Source: Helicobacter monodelphidis
Lineage (GTDB): Bacteria > Campylobacterota > Campylobacteria > Campylobacterales > Helicobacteraceae
Direction: 5' to 3'
NCBI RefSeq assembly: GCF_003288845.1
Contig: NZ_NHYN01000003.1
Coordinates: 1-64,000 of the forward strand
Length of the DNA: 64,000 nt
Both the position numbers and the translations under genes were made by a program. The notes under the pieces were generated by a model. It was not told the DNA's origin. It saw nothing but the letters and a program-made list of their open reading frames with translations, and made no database searches. Positions 27,776 to 36,952 of the stretch are shown here, piece by piece (position 1 is the stretch's first letter; each line of letters starts with the position of its first letter).

Positions 27776-27792
27776 TGGAATAATTTTTGCTT
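27776..27792 (+). promoter_or_regulatory. sigma54 (RpoN) promoter
   Basis: TGGAATAATTTTTGCTT has GG at 27777-27778 and GC at 27789-27790, exactly 10 bases apart, with the T-rich spacer and trailing TT of strong RpoN sites. The downstream gene starts at 27836, giving a leader of about 34 bases. In Campylobacterota RpoN governs the middle class of flagellar genes. Confidence 0.8.
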
Positions 27793-27835
27793 ACTTAATG
27801 CAAAACATAACTCATAAAATAATTTTGGAGAGATA

Positions 27836-28741
27836 ATGACTCGACAATATGACTCTTTCTTGTCCAATGATCAAGAACAATGGAATGGATTTCACCTAAA
27901 CCCAGAAGGGTATCTCTTAGGAACTTTCAATCAAATGGCAAATTTACCCGCAGATTTTCACCTACACTATAAGTCTCTTCAATCATTTATATCTACACTC
28001 ACCGGTTGCCACACTAATTCCACTCTTTTTCCACCTTTTAAAAAAATAAATCTTTTGAAAAGTATTCAAAATACCCACATAGTTTTTCAGCAAGTTTTAG
28101 GCGATAGCATTAAAAAATTTTTATCTCACAACATCCCTGCATCAGCCTTCAAAAGCTTTCCTTATGGTTATGCAATAAATCGCCAAACTTTGGAGGTAAC
28201 AAGAATCTACAAAACACATACGGAATTTCAAGATGCAAATTCTCATATTGACTTCAAACACAATATCGCTTTGAGGGCAACATTCTTCACAAAAGGTATT
28301 TTGCAATCAAAATACATTTTTTCTAGCCTATACGGAAAATATCACGCAGAAGATGATGGATTTTCCTGGAATCCGCATGGAGAATACTATCTGCATCCAG
28401 ACGAAAGTATCTCTAAAGGTGGCATATTCATTGCATTTATGCGTGAAGCATTTGGAATAGAAGAAGGGGAAGCGACATATAGAGGGAAATTGAGTGGAAT
28501 GGATAGACATATTGACTCAGCAAAATTGCAACAATTGTGGGAAAATGACCAGCACATTATGCAACAAATTGCAAAAGATGGGTTATTTGAATTTAATACC
28601 AATCTTGTTTCACAAGATATTGCAGACCACATTCATAAAATGCGACAGATGCATTCTGCTTTCCAATACAAACACCTCAAATATTCAAGAAATGTAAACA
28701 AACTGCAAGAAGAACATCAGAAAGCCTCACGATTTAAATAG
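27836..28741 (+). CDS. RpoN-dependent protein of unknown function, candidate flagellum-dependent secreted protein
   Basis: A 301-residue soluble protein rich in His, Phe, Asn and Tyr, without signal peptide or membrane helix. The ATG follows GGAGAG. Landmarks: WNGFHLNPEGYLLGTFN near the start, GFSWNPHGEYYLHPDES around residue 180 and GGIFIAFMREAFG around 205. I do not recognise the family with certainty; the pattern recalls Campylobacter flagellum-dependent secreted proteins such as the Cj0814 group, which is tentative. The sigma54 promoter directly upstream is the strongest clue, tying expression to flagellar assembly. It lies beside an MCP gene transcribed the other way. Confidence 0.65.
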   Translation: MTRQYDSFLSNDQEQWNGFHLNPEGYLLGTFNQMANLPADFHLHYKSLQSFISTLTGCHTNSTLFPPFKKINLLKSIQNTHIVFQQVLGDSIKKFLSHNIPASAFKSFPYGYAINRQTLEVTRIYKTHTEFQDANSHIDFKHNIALRATFFTKGILQSKYIFSSLYGKYHAEDDGFSWNPHGEYYLHPDESISKGGIFIAFMREAFGIEEGEATYRGKLSGMDRHIDSAKLQQLWENDQHIMQQIAKDGLFEFNTNLVSQDIADHIHKMRQMHSAFQYKHLKYSRNVNKLQEEHQKASRFK

Positions 28742-28770
28742 CTTTACTTGAATTGTTAATCAAATTGTGA

Positions 28771-28776
28771 TAGAAT
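28771..28776 (+). promoter_or_regulatory. -10 box for the BI-1 gene
   Basis: TGTGATAGAAT gives an extended -10 element (TAGAAT at 28771-28776) 27 bases before the ATG; AAGGAG at 28792-28797 is the ribosome site. Confidence 0.45.
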
Positions 28777-28802
28777 TCCGAAATTTATTTTAAGGAGAAA
28801 AA

Positions 28803-29513
28803 ATGTCATCACTTTACAATCGACAAACCTCTACAAGAAGAGAAGAATATCAATACAACGACACAACACAAATCAAATCCTCCAGCGAGTTGTCTGCATT
28901 TGTTTCACAAACCTACCAACTCTTTGCGGCTTCGATTCTAGCTGCATCTGCTGGAGCTTATGTAGGTTTGAATTATGTAGCAGAGATTAGCTCCGTTTAT
29001 TGGTTGCTATTTATTCTTGAGATTGCGGCACTCATCGGTGTAATTTTCTTACGCAACAAACCCGGCATTAATCTAGCATTGCTTTTTGCATTCACAACAC
29101 TTTCAGGAGTCACGCTCGTTCCTCTTTTGAGTCGTGTTTTGGATATGCCTAGTGGGGCAAATGCTGTAATGAATGCACTTGGAATGACAGGAATTATTTT
29201 TGGCATTATGTCTGTTTATGCTATGAAAACTTCAAAAGATTTAGCATCATGGGGTAAAGTTCTTTTTATTTCTGTTATTGTTATTTTAATTGCCTCAATC
29301 GTGAATATCTTTTTAGGAAGCCCCTTACTTCAGGTTGGAATCGCAGCAATAGCTACTCTTGTTTTTTCACTCTACATTGCTTATGATACTCAAATGCTAT
29401 TAAGAGGTGCATTTGATAGCCCTATTTCAGCAGCTATCAGCCTTTATCTTGATGTATTGAATATCTTTATTTCATTACTCCAACTTTTTGGGATTCTCGG
29501 TTCTGATGAGTAA
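28803..29513 (+). CDS. Bax inhibitor-1/YccA family membrane protein
   Basis: A 236-residue protein with a soluble N-terminal 35 residues and seven transmembrane helices. The family signature near the C-terminus (AYDTQMLLRGA, SLYLDVLNIFISLLQLFGI) contains the conserved aspartates of the pH-sensitive calcium leak seen in bacterial YetJ/BsYetJ. H. pylori and C. jejuni carry single homologues of like size. Physiological role in bacteria is unclear. It is a single-gene unit with its own promoter and terminator. Confidence 0.9.
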   Translation: MSSLYNRQTSTRREEYQYNDTTQIKSSSELSAFVSQTYQLFAASILAASAGAYVGLNYVAEISSVYWLLFILEIAALIGVIFLRNKPGINLALLFAFTTLSGVTLVPLLSRVLDMPSGANAVMNALGMTGIIFGIMSVYAMKTSKDLASWGKVLFISVIVILIASIVNIFLGSPLLQVGIAAIATLVFSLYIAYDTQMLLRGAFDSPISAAISLYLDVLNIFISLLQLFGILGSDE

Positions 29514-29518
29514 TTCTT

Positions 29519-29556
29519 GAAGGTAACTGAATGGGTATTTCTATTTAGTTACCTTC
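29519..29556 (+). terminator. terminator after the BI-1 gene
   Basis: GAAGGTAACT (29519-29528) and AGTTACCTTC (29547-29556) form a perfect 10-bp stem with an 18-base loop, followed by TGTTTT. It begins 5 bases after the stop codon and therefore separates the BI-1 gene from the ankyrin gene. Confidence 0.8.
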
Positions 29557-29616
29557 TGTTTTAAAACAATGGATTACTTATGGCACTCGGTAGATTCCCT
29601 TGTTAAAACATACATG

Positions 29617-32316
29617 GGTTTTATTCGTTTTTTACTTTTCTGCTTCTCTTTTCTTATTCCTCTAATTTTTTTAAGTTGTGCAAAAAGTCCATTGGCATTG
29701 CGTAATGAATTAAGCATTCAGGAAATAATCACACTTGATGAAGCTTTTTTAGAATCTGCAAGAACGGGTAATACACAGAAACTTACACAACTTTTACAAC
29801 AAGGGGCTGATTTACACTCTCTAGATTCTAATGCAGAAAATGCCTTATTTCTCTCCGCAAGATATGGACATATAAAAAATATTGAAATCCTGCTCCAAGA
29901 GGGGGTGGATATTAACTTTAAAAACCCAAAAGGTTACACCGCTTTAATGATTGCTATCCAAGAAAAACAAATTCAAGTCGCTTCCTACCTTATTCAATCT
30001 GGAGCGGACATTCATATAAGCGACCAAGAGGGGGATACCCCCCTCATTCTTGCCACCATTGTACAACTTCACCCCATCATTGAACTCTTATTGCAAAAAG
30101 GGGCAAATATCAATGCGCAAGGCACAAAAGGAAAAAGTAGCCTACATATCGCAATAGAAAATAAAGATTGGATTGCTTTTTCTCATCTTAGCGCTAAAGG
30201 TGCGAATTTAGAAATACGCAATGATGACGGAGATACGCCACTATTAACCGCCATTGACGAGGACTCAGAAAGTATGGTTCGATTCTTGCTGGAGCATAGG
30301 GTTAATGTCAATATTCACAATAAAGACAAAAATACACCCCTACTTTTAGCAATTGAAAGAGGGAATCTACAAATCTGTAAGCTTCTGTTGCAAAATCAAG
30401 CCAATATTGAGCAAGCTGATATTTTAAATTTTACACCTTTAATGGCAGCAAGTCGTGATGGTCATATCCATATTGTTAACTATTTATTGCAACAAGGTGC
30501 AAACACAAACACAACAAACACAAATGGCGATACAGCCCTTCTTATCGCCCTTTTTTATGGACATTCTTCCATTGTCCAACTATTAATCCCAAAGACAAAT
30601 CTTGAGGTGCGTAATAATGAAGGAAATACTGCATTATTGAGTGCCGTTATTTATGGCGACAAAGAATCAGCAACTCTTCTTTTAAGCAATAAAGCTCATA
30701 TTGAAACGAAAGATTCGGAAGGGAATACGCCCCTAGCTATCGCTGCCCTAAACGATGATATTGAAATAATACAACTACTTTTAAAACACAAAGCACATCT
30801 TGAAAATCGTAACCTTAATGGAGCAACACCTCTTTTACTTGCTTCAACAAATGGCAACATTCAAGCTGTTAAAACTCTTGTCAAAGCTGGAGCAAACATC
30901 AACGCAAAAGACAATCGCTCTTTTAGTGTTCTTGATGGTGCGATTGAAAGGGTTTATGATCAAGTTAGCAATTACCTACAAGCTGCCGGTGCAAAAAAAG
31001 GTATTGATAGTTTAAGTGCAAAAATTCTTGTTGCCGCACAAGAAGGAAACATTAAGGAGCTAAATAAATTAGCGGAAAGACGATCAATCTTGGAAGCACG
31101 TAAACAAGGTGCAACACCACTCATTCTCGCAACAGCCAACAATCAAACCCACGCCATAGAACGATTACTGAAAGCAAAAGCAGATATTGAAGCACGTGAT
31201 TTAGAAGGAAACACACCATTAATGATTGCCATTAAAAATAATCATATTACATCTTTTAATCTTTTATTAGCATATAAAGCTTCCATCAACGCACGCAATA
31301 AATATGCCTCTACTCCTCTCATTGAAGTAGCAAAAATAGGCAACCAAACAATGCTTAAGACATTATTGGCTGCAAAAGCAGATATTGAAGCACGTGACGA
31401 AAATCAATGGACGCCCCTTATGTGGGCAGCTGAAGAGGGAAATACACAAAATATTACACTCTTATTGCAGGCAAAAGCCAGGCAAGATACGCGCGACAAA
31501 AATGGAAATACGGCATTAATGATTGCAACAATGGAGGGTAACTTAGGAGCATTCCACTTACTTGTACAAAAAAATAATATTAACCAAAAAAATCAAGAAC
31601 AGAAAAGTATTTTACATTTAGCTATCAATAATAACAAAGAAACAGCACTACCAATGACGCAAAAACTCCTTCAATTAGGCGTCAAAGTTAATGTAAAAGA
31701 CAATCATCAAGAAACACCCCTAATGTTGGCAGCAAAACGTGGGGATAAAGAAATCCTCGATATGTTGATTGCTGCTGGAGCAGATATCGAACAAAAAAAC
31801 GAACAGGGTTTTACCCCCATTATGCTTGCAACAATACACAACAAAAAGACTGCTATCGAAACACTGATTGCTGCTGGAGCAGATACTTCTGTTCGCGATA
31901 CACGCGGATTCACACCGCTTTTACTCGCAGCTGAAGGTGGATTCATCAACGCAACAACAGCCCTCCTAAATAGCGACATTAATGCTAAAAACAATAAAGG
32001 GGAATCTGCTATTGCCCTCACTGCAAATCTTGAAATTATCAAAATTCTTACTGAAAGGGGGGCTGACTTGAATACACAAGATTTTCAAGGGGCAACCCCT
32101 TTAATGATTGCAGCAACAAATGGACGATTTAAAACAATCGAATACCTTATTTCGGAAGGTGCAAACCCCAATTTGTTAGATAAATCTGGTAGAAGTGCAC
32201 TTGATGAAAGTTTGCAAGAAGGTTTTCTAGAAATTGCAGATTATCTCATTGATAAAGGTGCAAAGAAGGGTGCAGAGATTTATCAACACAATTCAATCAC
32301 CAAAGATAAATTGTAA
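29617..32316 (+). CDS. large ankyrin-repeat lipoprotein, 26 repeats
   Basis: An 899-residue protein. From this ATG it begins with a signal peptide (MGFIRFLLFCFSFLIPLIFL) and a likely lipobox ending at Cys22 (FLSC-AK), predicting a lipid-anchored periplasmic protein. An ATG at 29569 adds 16 residues before the hydrophobic core and is less likely; neither start has a clear ribosome site. I count 26 ankyrin units of about 33 residues, each with G-x-TPL-x-x-A and a LL-x-x-GA-x-(I/V)-x-x turn, filling almost the whole mature protein. Ankyrin stacks bind other proteins; no enzymatic domain is present. Its last 24 bases overlap the convergent argO-like gene. Confidence 0.88.
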   Translation, partial: GFIRFLLFCFSFLIPLIFLSCAKSPLALRNELSIQEIITLDEAFLESARTGNTQKLTQLLQQGADLHSLDSNAENALFLSARYGHIKNIEILLQEGVDINFKNPKGYTALMIAIQEKQIQVASYLIQSGADIHISDQEGDTPLILATIVQLHPIIELLLQKGANINAQGTKGKSSLHIAIENKDWIAFSHLSAKGANLEIRNDDGDTPLLTAIDEDSESMVRFLLEHRVNVNIHNKDKNTPLLLAIERGNLQICKLLLQNQANIEQADILNFTPLMAASRDGHIHIVNYLLQQGANTNTTNTNGDTALLIALFYGHSSIVQLLIPKTNLEVRNNEGNTALLSAVIYGDKESATLLLSNKAHIETKDSEGNTPLAIAALNDDIEIIQLLLKHKAHLENRNLNGATPLLLASTNGNIQAVKTLVKAGANINAKDNRSFSVLDGAIERVYDQVSNYLQAAGAKKGIDSLSAKILVAAQEGNIKELNKLAERRSILEARKQGATPLILATANNQTHAIERLLKAKADIEARDLEGNTPLMIAIKNNHITSFNLLLAYKASINARNKYASTPLIEVAKIGNQTMLKTLLAAKADIEARDENQWTPLMWAAEEGNTQNITLLLQAKARQDTRDKNGNTALMIATMEGNLGAFHLLVQKNNINQKNQEQKSILHLAINNNKETALPMTQKLLQLGVKVNVKDNHQETPLMLAAKRGDKEILDMLIAAGADIEQKNEQGFTPIMLATIHNKKTAIETLIAAGADTSVRDTRGFTPLLLAAEGGFINATTALLNSDINAKNNKGESAIALTANLEIIKILTERGADLNTQDFQGATPLMIAATNGRFKTIEYLISEGANPNLLDKSGRSALDESLQEGFLEIADYLIDKGAKKGAEIYQHNSITKDKL

Positions 32317-32910
32317 TAATCCAAAAGCAATCACAAACATAACTATGCCAACAACACAATCCAAAACTCTCCAAGAAGTGGGGTTTTCAAAGAATGGACG
32401 CAAAGCCTTTGAACCAAACCCAAGAATAGAAAACCAAATGCAAGAAGCCAACATACAACCCACCATAAACAACAAACGTTCATTAACCTCTAGGACAGAA
32501 CCAATACCACCAAGCAAAACAATTGTATCAAGGTATACATGCGGGTTAAGACATGTAACAAGAATCGTCTGTGTAAGAATTTTCTTTAAAGGTGGTTTTT
32601 GTTGTTCAAGAGAAACAACCATTGCACTTTTGCCTAAATAAGCATTCTTAAATGCCAAAATACCATATCCAAGAAGAAAAATAATCCCTGCAACAGCTAG
32701 AATCTGGCTAAAAAGGGGGCTTTTTGCAAACAAACTCCCAGCACCCATAATACCTAAAAAAAGAAACATAAAATCCATCAGTACGCAAACAAGACACACC
32801 CAAACGATATATTGATTCATTAAACCATGCTTCAAAACAAACATATTTTGTGCACCAATGGAAGAAAATAGCCCAAGAGAAAGGCTTAAACCCAACAAAA
32901 AGGTTTGCAT
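32293..32910 (-). CDS. LysE/ArgO-family amino-acid exporter
   Basis: A 205-residue inner-membrane protein with six helices. The N-terminal GLFSSIGAQNMFVLKHGL and the central LVTCLNPHVYLDTIVLLGG are typical of ArgO/LysE, which export basic amino acids such as arginine, lysine and canavanine. It lies 6 bases after leuA and may be cotranscribed with it. An export role beside an amino-acid biosynthetic gene is consistent, but the substrate is inferred from family only. Confidence 0.88.
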   Translation of the reverse strand: MQTFLLGLSLSLGLFSSIGAQNMFVLKHGLMNQYIVWVCLVCVLMDFMFLFLGIMGAGSLFAKSPLFSQILAVAGIIFLLGYGILAFKNAYLGKSAMVVSLEQQKPPLKKILTQTILVTCLNPHVYLDTIVLLGGIGSVLEVNERLLFMVGCMLASCIWFSILGFGSKALRPFFENPTSWRVLDCVVGIVMFVIAFGLLQFIFGD

Positions 32911-32916
32911 TTAAGC

Positions 32917-34440
32917 TTAACTCAAAAACTGCTTCATACTCAAATAACTATTAAGGGCAGACAAATAAGCCTTTGCCGTTGCATTCATCGTATCCACATC
33001 AACACCACGTCCAATAATTGCACCCTTTCCATCTTCAAATTCAACCTTAACAACTACCTTTGCTAAAGCATCTTTGCCCCGACTCAATGCTTCCACCTTA
33101 TAATCTTTCAAACGACTTGCAAAACCGCTGATTCTGTCAATTGTTTTCAAGATACTATCAACAGAACCATTTCCTAAGGCTGAATCGCTATAAACAGCAC
33201 CCTCCTTAGCAATAGAAATTGCAGCACAGTGATGATTGTGAGAGCAAGAACTTACCTGCAAAGATTCAAGCACAAAAATTTGGGGAATATGCGTTGTTTC
33301 TTCACTTAAAATTGCACGAATATCGTCATCAAAAATCTCTTTTTTAGAATCACACAATTCTTTAAATCGTTCAAATGCCTTTTGTAATTCTTCGTTACTC
33401 ACACGATATCCCATTGAAACAATCTTATCCTTAAAAGCTGCTCTGCCTGAATGCTTACCTAAAACTAAATTATTTTCTCCAACAATCCCAACATCACTAG
33501 GACGCATAATTTCATAAGTTTCTCGATGTTTAAGAATTCCATCTTGGTGAATTCCGCTTTCGTGAGCAAATGCATTTTTACCAACAATAGCCTTGTTAGG
33601 TTGTGGACGAATACCGGTAATATTGGCAACAAGATTACTTGTAGAATAAATTTCTTGCGTACGGATTCTTGTTTGTAGGTTAGAAAATAAATCTTTACGT
33701 GTCTTAAGAATCATTACAACTTCTTCTAAAGCCGTATTACCAGCCCTTTCTCCTAAACCATTGATTGTGCATTCTATCTGCCTTGCACCACTCAAAATAC
33801 CTGCTATTGAATTTGCGGTTGCAAAACCCAAATCATTATGACAATGCATCGACAAAATCGCACGATTTTGGATATGCTGATGTAATTCTGCAATAATTGC
33901 ACCCATTTCATGAGGTAGACGATACCCTACTGTATCCGGAATGTTTAATGTTTTCGCACCTACTTCAACTACCGCATCTAAAATTTCTTTTAAAAAAGAC
34001 ATATCGCTTCTACAGGCATCTTCGCAACTAAATTCAACATCTTCTACAAAACTTTTTGCAAGTTTTACTGCCTCTACTGCTCGTTGGATTACTTGTTCTG
34101 GCTTCATCTTCAATTTATATTCCATATGGATAGGGCTTGTAGCAATAAAAGTATGAATGCGTTTGAGTGGTGCAGGCATAATCGCTTTTGCTGCTACCTC
34201 TATATCACCTGGAACTGCCCTAGCCAAAGAACAAATACTACTTGTTGTAATTTGTTTAGCAATTTGATTAATAGCTTCAAAATCACCCGGACTTGACGCC
34301 GCAAACCCTGCCTCAATCACATCAACGCCTAAATGCTCTAATTGTAGAGCAATTTGTATCTTCTCCTCAATATTCATCGAAGCACCTGGACTTTGCTCCC
34401 CATCCCTTAAAGTTGTATCTAAAATCTTAACCATTTCCAT
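32917..34440 (-). CDS. leuA: 2-isopropylmalate synthase
   Basis: A 507-residue enzyme condensing acetyl-CoA with 2-ketoisovalerate, the first committed step of leucine synthesis. The TIM barrel starts with [17 protein letters not shown] (metal-binding Asp and catalytic Arg) and contains [15 protein letters not shown] with the metal-binding histidines. The C-terminal 120 residues form the allosteric domain that senses leucine. AAAGGA precedes the ATG. Upstream lie a leucine-rich leader peptide and an intrinsic terminator, indicating attenuation control. leuBCD are not in the window. Confidence 0.96.
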   Translation of the reverse strand: MEMVKILDTTLRDGEQSPGASMNIEEKIQIALQLEHLGVDVIEAGFAASSPGDFEAINQIAKQITTSSICSLARAVPGDIEVAAKAIMPAPLKRIHTFIATSPIHMEYKLKMKPEQVIQRAVEAVKLAKSFVEDVEFSCEDACRSDMSFLKEILDAVVEVGAKTLNIPDTVGYRLPHEMGAIIAELHQHIQNRAILSMHCHNDLGFATANSIAGILSGARQIECTINGLGERAGNTALEEVVMILKTRKDLFSNLQTRIRTQEIYSTSNLVANITGIRPQPNKAIVGKNAFAHESGIHQDGILKHRETYEIMRPSDVGIVGENNLVLGKHSGRAAFKDKIVSMGYRVSNEELQKAFERFKELCDSKKEIFDDDIRAILSEETTHIPQIFVLESLQVSSCSHNHHCAAISIAKEGAVYSDSALGNGSVDSILKTIDRISGFASRLKDYKVEALSRGKDALAKVVVKVEFEDGKGAIIGRGVDVDTMNATAKAYLSALNSYLSMKQFLS

Positions 34441-34468
34441 TGACTATCCTTTTTATATTTATTTTTAC

Positions 34469-34488
34469 AAAAAATCTCCACAGAGATT
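34469..34488 (-). terminator. attenuator terminator of leuA
   Basis: On the minus strand AATCTC-TGTG-GAGATT is followed directly by a T-run (GAGATTTTTTG). The 6-bp stem plus U-tract is a compact intrinsic terminator placed between the leader peptide (stop at 34539) and leuA (start at 34440), the arrangement expected for transcription attenuation. The stem is short, so its strength is uncertain. Confidence 0.65.
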
Positions 34489-34538
34489 CAAAAAACCTAT
34501 ACTACACAAAAACAAGATAAGATAAAGAGGGTACGCTG

Positions 34539-34598
34539 CTAATGCAGCAGGAAGAGACAAGAAATAAGGAGAGACAAAGAAACTTTTTCAGACAACAT
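34539..34598 (-). CDS. leuL: leu operon leader peptide
   Basis: A 19-codon reading frame preceded by GGAGGG 7 bases before its ATG: MLSEKVSLSLLISCLFLLH. Seven of 19 residues are leucine, at positions 2, 8, 10, 11, 15, 17 and 18, and several use CTG or CTC, uncommon in such AT-rich DNA. A 5-bp hairpin (GCTGC-ATTA-GCAGC) covers the last leucine codons and the stop, and a terminator hairpin follows about 50 bases later. This is the classic design in which ribosome stalling at Leu codons under leucine shortage prevents termination before leuA. Confidence 0.8.
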   Translation of the reverse strand: MLSEKVSLSLLISCLFLLH

Positions 34599-34627
34599 AA
34601 CTCAACCCTCCATTAATAAAATGATGG

Positions 34628-34633
34628 ATTATA
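34628..34633 (-). promoter_or_regulatory. sigma70 -10 box for leuL-leuA
   Basis: The minus strand reads AGGATATAATCC, a perfect TATAAT, 30 bases upstream of the leader-peptide ATG. Transcription would start near 34621 and include the whole leader, hairpins and terminator before leuA. Confidence 0.65.
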
Positions 34634-34700
34634 TCCTGTTAGCATTAAAATAAACTTACATCAAAAGATAAAGGGGTAAATTTGTAGAATTTGCCTCCAG

Positions 34701-34726
34701 AAAAATCTCCTCCTGCTAAGCAGGAG
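34701..34726 (-). terminator. terminator after rsmH
   Basis: On the minus strand CTCCTGC-TTA-GCAGGAG is a perfect 7-bp GC-rich stem with a 3-base loop, followed by GAGATTTTTC. It lies about 85 bases after the rsmH stop and separates the AsmA-maeB-rsmH operon from the leuL promoter. The remaining sequence between 34634 and 34811 shows no gene. Confidence 0.8.
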
Positions 34727-34811
34727 AAGTTACTAAGGGATTTATGGAGGCACTTTACTTCTAGCAACAAATGTTCCAACTTTTAATCCAATAAAACAAA
34801 AAATAGACTTT

Positions 34812-35729
34812 TCATGAAAAAAATCGAAATACACGCATTTTAGAACTACGGCTACGTGGGTTTTTCTGAATCTCTTTCAAGGTTGGAACGATAGGTTTTT
34901 TCGTAAGAATCTCTCCTAATGCATGACCACCACCACATTCACAATACATAAAATTATCAGGACAAATACAATCTTTCGTAAAAGTCTTAAAGGCTTGTTT
35001 AACAAGACGATCCTCTAAAGAATGAAAAGAAATAACAATTAAAATATCTGTCTTACATTTTGCGACATCTAAGAGCATTTTTAATTGCTCCAATTCTTGG
35101 TTAACTTCAATCCGAATTGCCTGAAAAGGTAAAGTAGCTGGATGAATCCCACCCTTTGAAAAAGAATGCTTTTGGATAAAGTCTGCAAGTTGTTTTGCAG
35201 ACTCAAAAGGCTGCTTTTTGCGAGATTCTGCAATGAGAGAAGCAAGTTTTTTTGCCTCCCTAACCTCACCATATTCCCTAAAAATTTTTTCCAATTCCTC
35301 CCTAGAGTAGCGATTGATAACCTCTTTTGCAGTAAGCCTATTCTTTTGATTCATACGCATATCAAGCACAGGAGATTCAAAACTAAAACCCCTTGCCTTA
35401 GAATCTAACTGATAAGAAGACACGCCAATATCAGCTAAAATAGCCGATACCTTCTGATGACTCAAAATTTCTGCACAAACCTCCCCAAAACTTCCCTCCC
35501 TTGCCTCAAATCTCTCCTTAAATAAAGAAAGGCGATTTGTTGCAAATTCCAATGCTTCCTTATCTTGGTCAACACCAATAATAGATAGTTTTGGATTCTG
35601 CTCTAAAAGGGTGTAACTATGCGAACCAAATCCTAATGTACAATCAATCAATACGCCCTCTAGCCCAAAACATACCCGACTCACCTCCTCAAGCAAAACG
35701 GGTTTGTGGGGGATTGCGACATTCATCAA
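34812..35729 (-). CDS. rsmH: 16S rRNA (cytosine-1402-N4)-methyltransferase
   Basis: A 305-residue SAM-dependent enzyme. HKPVLLEEV at the N-terminus, the SAM loop DCTLGFGSHS, ILADIGVSSYQLD and the C-terminal ISFHSLEDRLVKQAF are diagnostic. The start abuts the stop of the malic-enzyme gene (MMN or MN start; both ATGs are adjacent). Unusual only in its context: in most bacteria this gene starts the dcw cell-division cluster, but here, as is common in Campylobacterota, it lies alone. Confidence 0.95.
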   Translation of the reverse strand: MMNVAIPHKPVLLEEVSRVCFGLEGVLIDCTLGFGSHSYTLLEQNPKLSIIGVDQDKEALEFATNRLSLFKERFEAREGSFGEVCAEILSHQKVSAILADIGVSSYQLDSKARGFSFESPVLDMRMNQKNRLTAKEVINRYSREELEKIFREYGEVREAKKLASLIAESRKKQPFESAKQLADFIQKHSFSKGGIHPATLPFQAIRIEVNQELEQLKMLLDVAKCKTDILIVISFHSLEDRLVKQAFKTFTKDCICPDNFMYCECGGGHALGEILTKKPIVPTLKEIQKNPRSRSSKMRVFRFFS

Positions 35730-36944
35730 TTAAAGTGGCAAACGAGAAACTTGGCTTTCCACAGCTGCCTTTGCAACTGCTATAGATACAAATTCATTCA
35801 GGCGGGGGTCAAAAGCAGAGGGAATTAAATATTCTTCCCCAAAAACAAGCTTCCTGCCATACGCAACACTTAATTCATGCGGAACTTCTTTTCTCGCAAG
35901 CTCTGCAAGTGCATATGCAGCAGCAAGCTTCATCGGCTCATTAATACAAGATGCCCTCACACGCAACGCACCCTTAAAAATATATGGAAAACCTAAAACA
36001 TTATTAATTTGGTTTGGATAATCACTTCTACCTGTTGCCATCAAAACATCAGGTCTAGCAACCTTTGCGACTTCTGGCATAATCTCTGGCACAGGATTAC
36101 TCATGGCAAATACCATAGGGTGAACATTCATCTCCATAATATCATCGCCATCAATCAAATCTGCCTTAGAAAGTCCAAGTAAAACATCAGCTCCTTTTAA
36201 TGCTTCCTTATAGCTCTTATAATGTGTATCAATCGCAAACTCTTTCTTGATTTCATTTAAATCATCGCGCCCATTGTGAATCACGCCACGAGAATCAAAC
36301 ATCACAACCTCTTGAACACCCAAACTTTTATAAATCCTCGTACAAGAAGTTGCTGCTGCACCTGCCCCAATCACAACAACCTTAAGATTCTCCATTTTTT
36401 TATTAGTCAACTCAACAGCATTAATTAACGCTGCTGCTGAAATTAACGCTGTGCCATGCTGGTCATCGTGCATTACAGGAATATCTAATTCCGCTTTCAA
36501 TCTTTCTTCAATTCTGAAACATTCAGGAGCACGAATATCCTCAAGATTGATGCCGCCAAATGTAGGTGCAATTGCTTTTACAATTTCAACAAACTTATCT
36601 GGGTCCTTTTCATTAACCTCAATATCAAACGCATCAATATTTGCAAACTTTTTAAAAAGTACCGCCTTACCTTCCATGACTGGCTTGCAAGCCAAAGCCC
36701 CAACATTGCCTAGCCCCAAACACGCCGTGCCATTTGAAATAACAGCCACCAAATGCCCTTTTGAGGTATACTCGAAAGCCTTTAATGGATCTTTACGAAT
36801 CACTTCAACAGGTACTGCCACGCCCGGTGTATAAGCAAGCGAAAGTTCTCTTTCTGTTTCTAAGCTTCTTCTTGCCTTAACTTCAATCTTTCCACCCTTG
36901 TGAAAATGTAACGCTTCTGGGTATCGTTTTGCTATATCTTCCAT
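35730..36944 (-). CDS. NAD(P)-dependent malic enzyme (oxaloacetate-decarboxylating)
   Basis: A 404-residue short-form malic enzyme converting malate to pyruvate and CO2. Catalytic Tyr is in LAYTPGVAVPV, catalytic Lys in ACKPVMEGKAVLFKKFA, metal-binding acidic residues in INLEDIRAPE and MHDDQHGTA, and the nucleotide fold in VVVIGAGAAATSC. The C-terminal phosphotransacetylase-like domain of MaeB is absent, as in C. jejuni Mez. It overlaps nothing and is followed directly by rsmH. Confidence 0.94.
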   Translation of the reverse strand: MEDIAKRYPEALHFHKGGKIEVKARRSLETERELSLAYTPGVAVPVEVIRKDPLKAFEYTSKGHLVAVISNGTACLGLGNVGALACKPVMEGKAVLFKKFANIDAFDIEVNEKDPDKFVEIVKAIAPTFGGINLEDIRAPECFRIEERLKAELDIPVMHDDQHGTALISAAALINAVELTNKKMENLKVVVIGAGAAATSCTRIYKSLGVQEVVMFDSRGVIHNGRDDLNEIKKEFAIDTHYKSYKEALKGADVLLGLSKADLIDGDDIMEMNVHPMVFAMSNPVPEIMPEVAKVARPDVLMATGRSDYPNQINNVLGFPYIFKGALRVRASCINEPMKLAAAYALAELARKEVPHELSVAYGRKLVFGEEYLIPSAFDPRLNEFVSIAVAKAAVESQVSRLPL

Positions 36945-36952
36945 AGTTTTCC

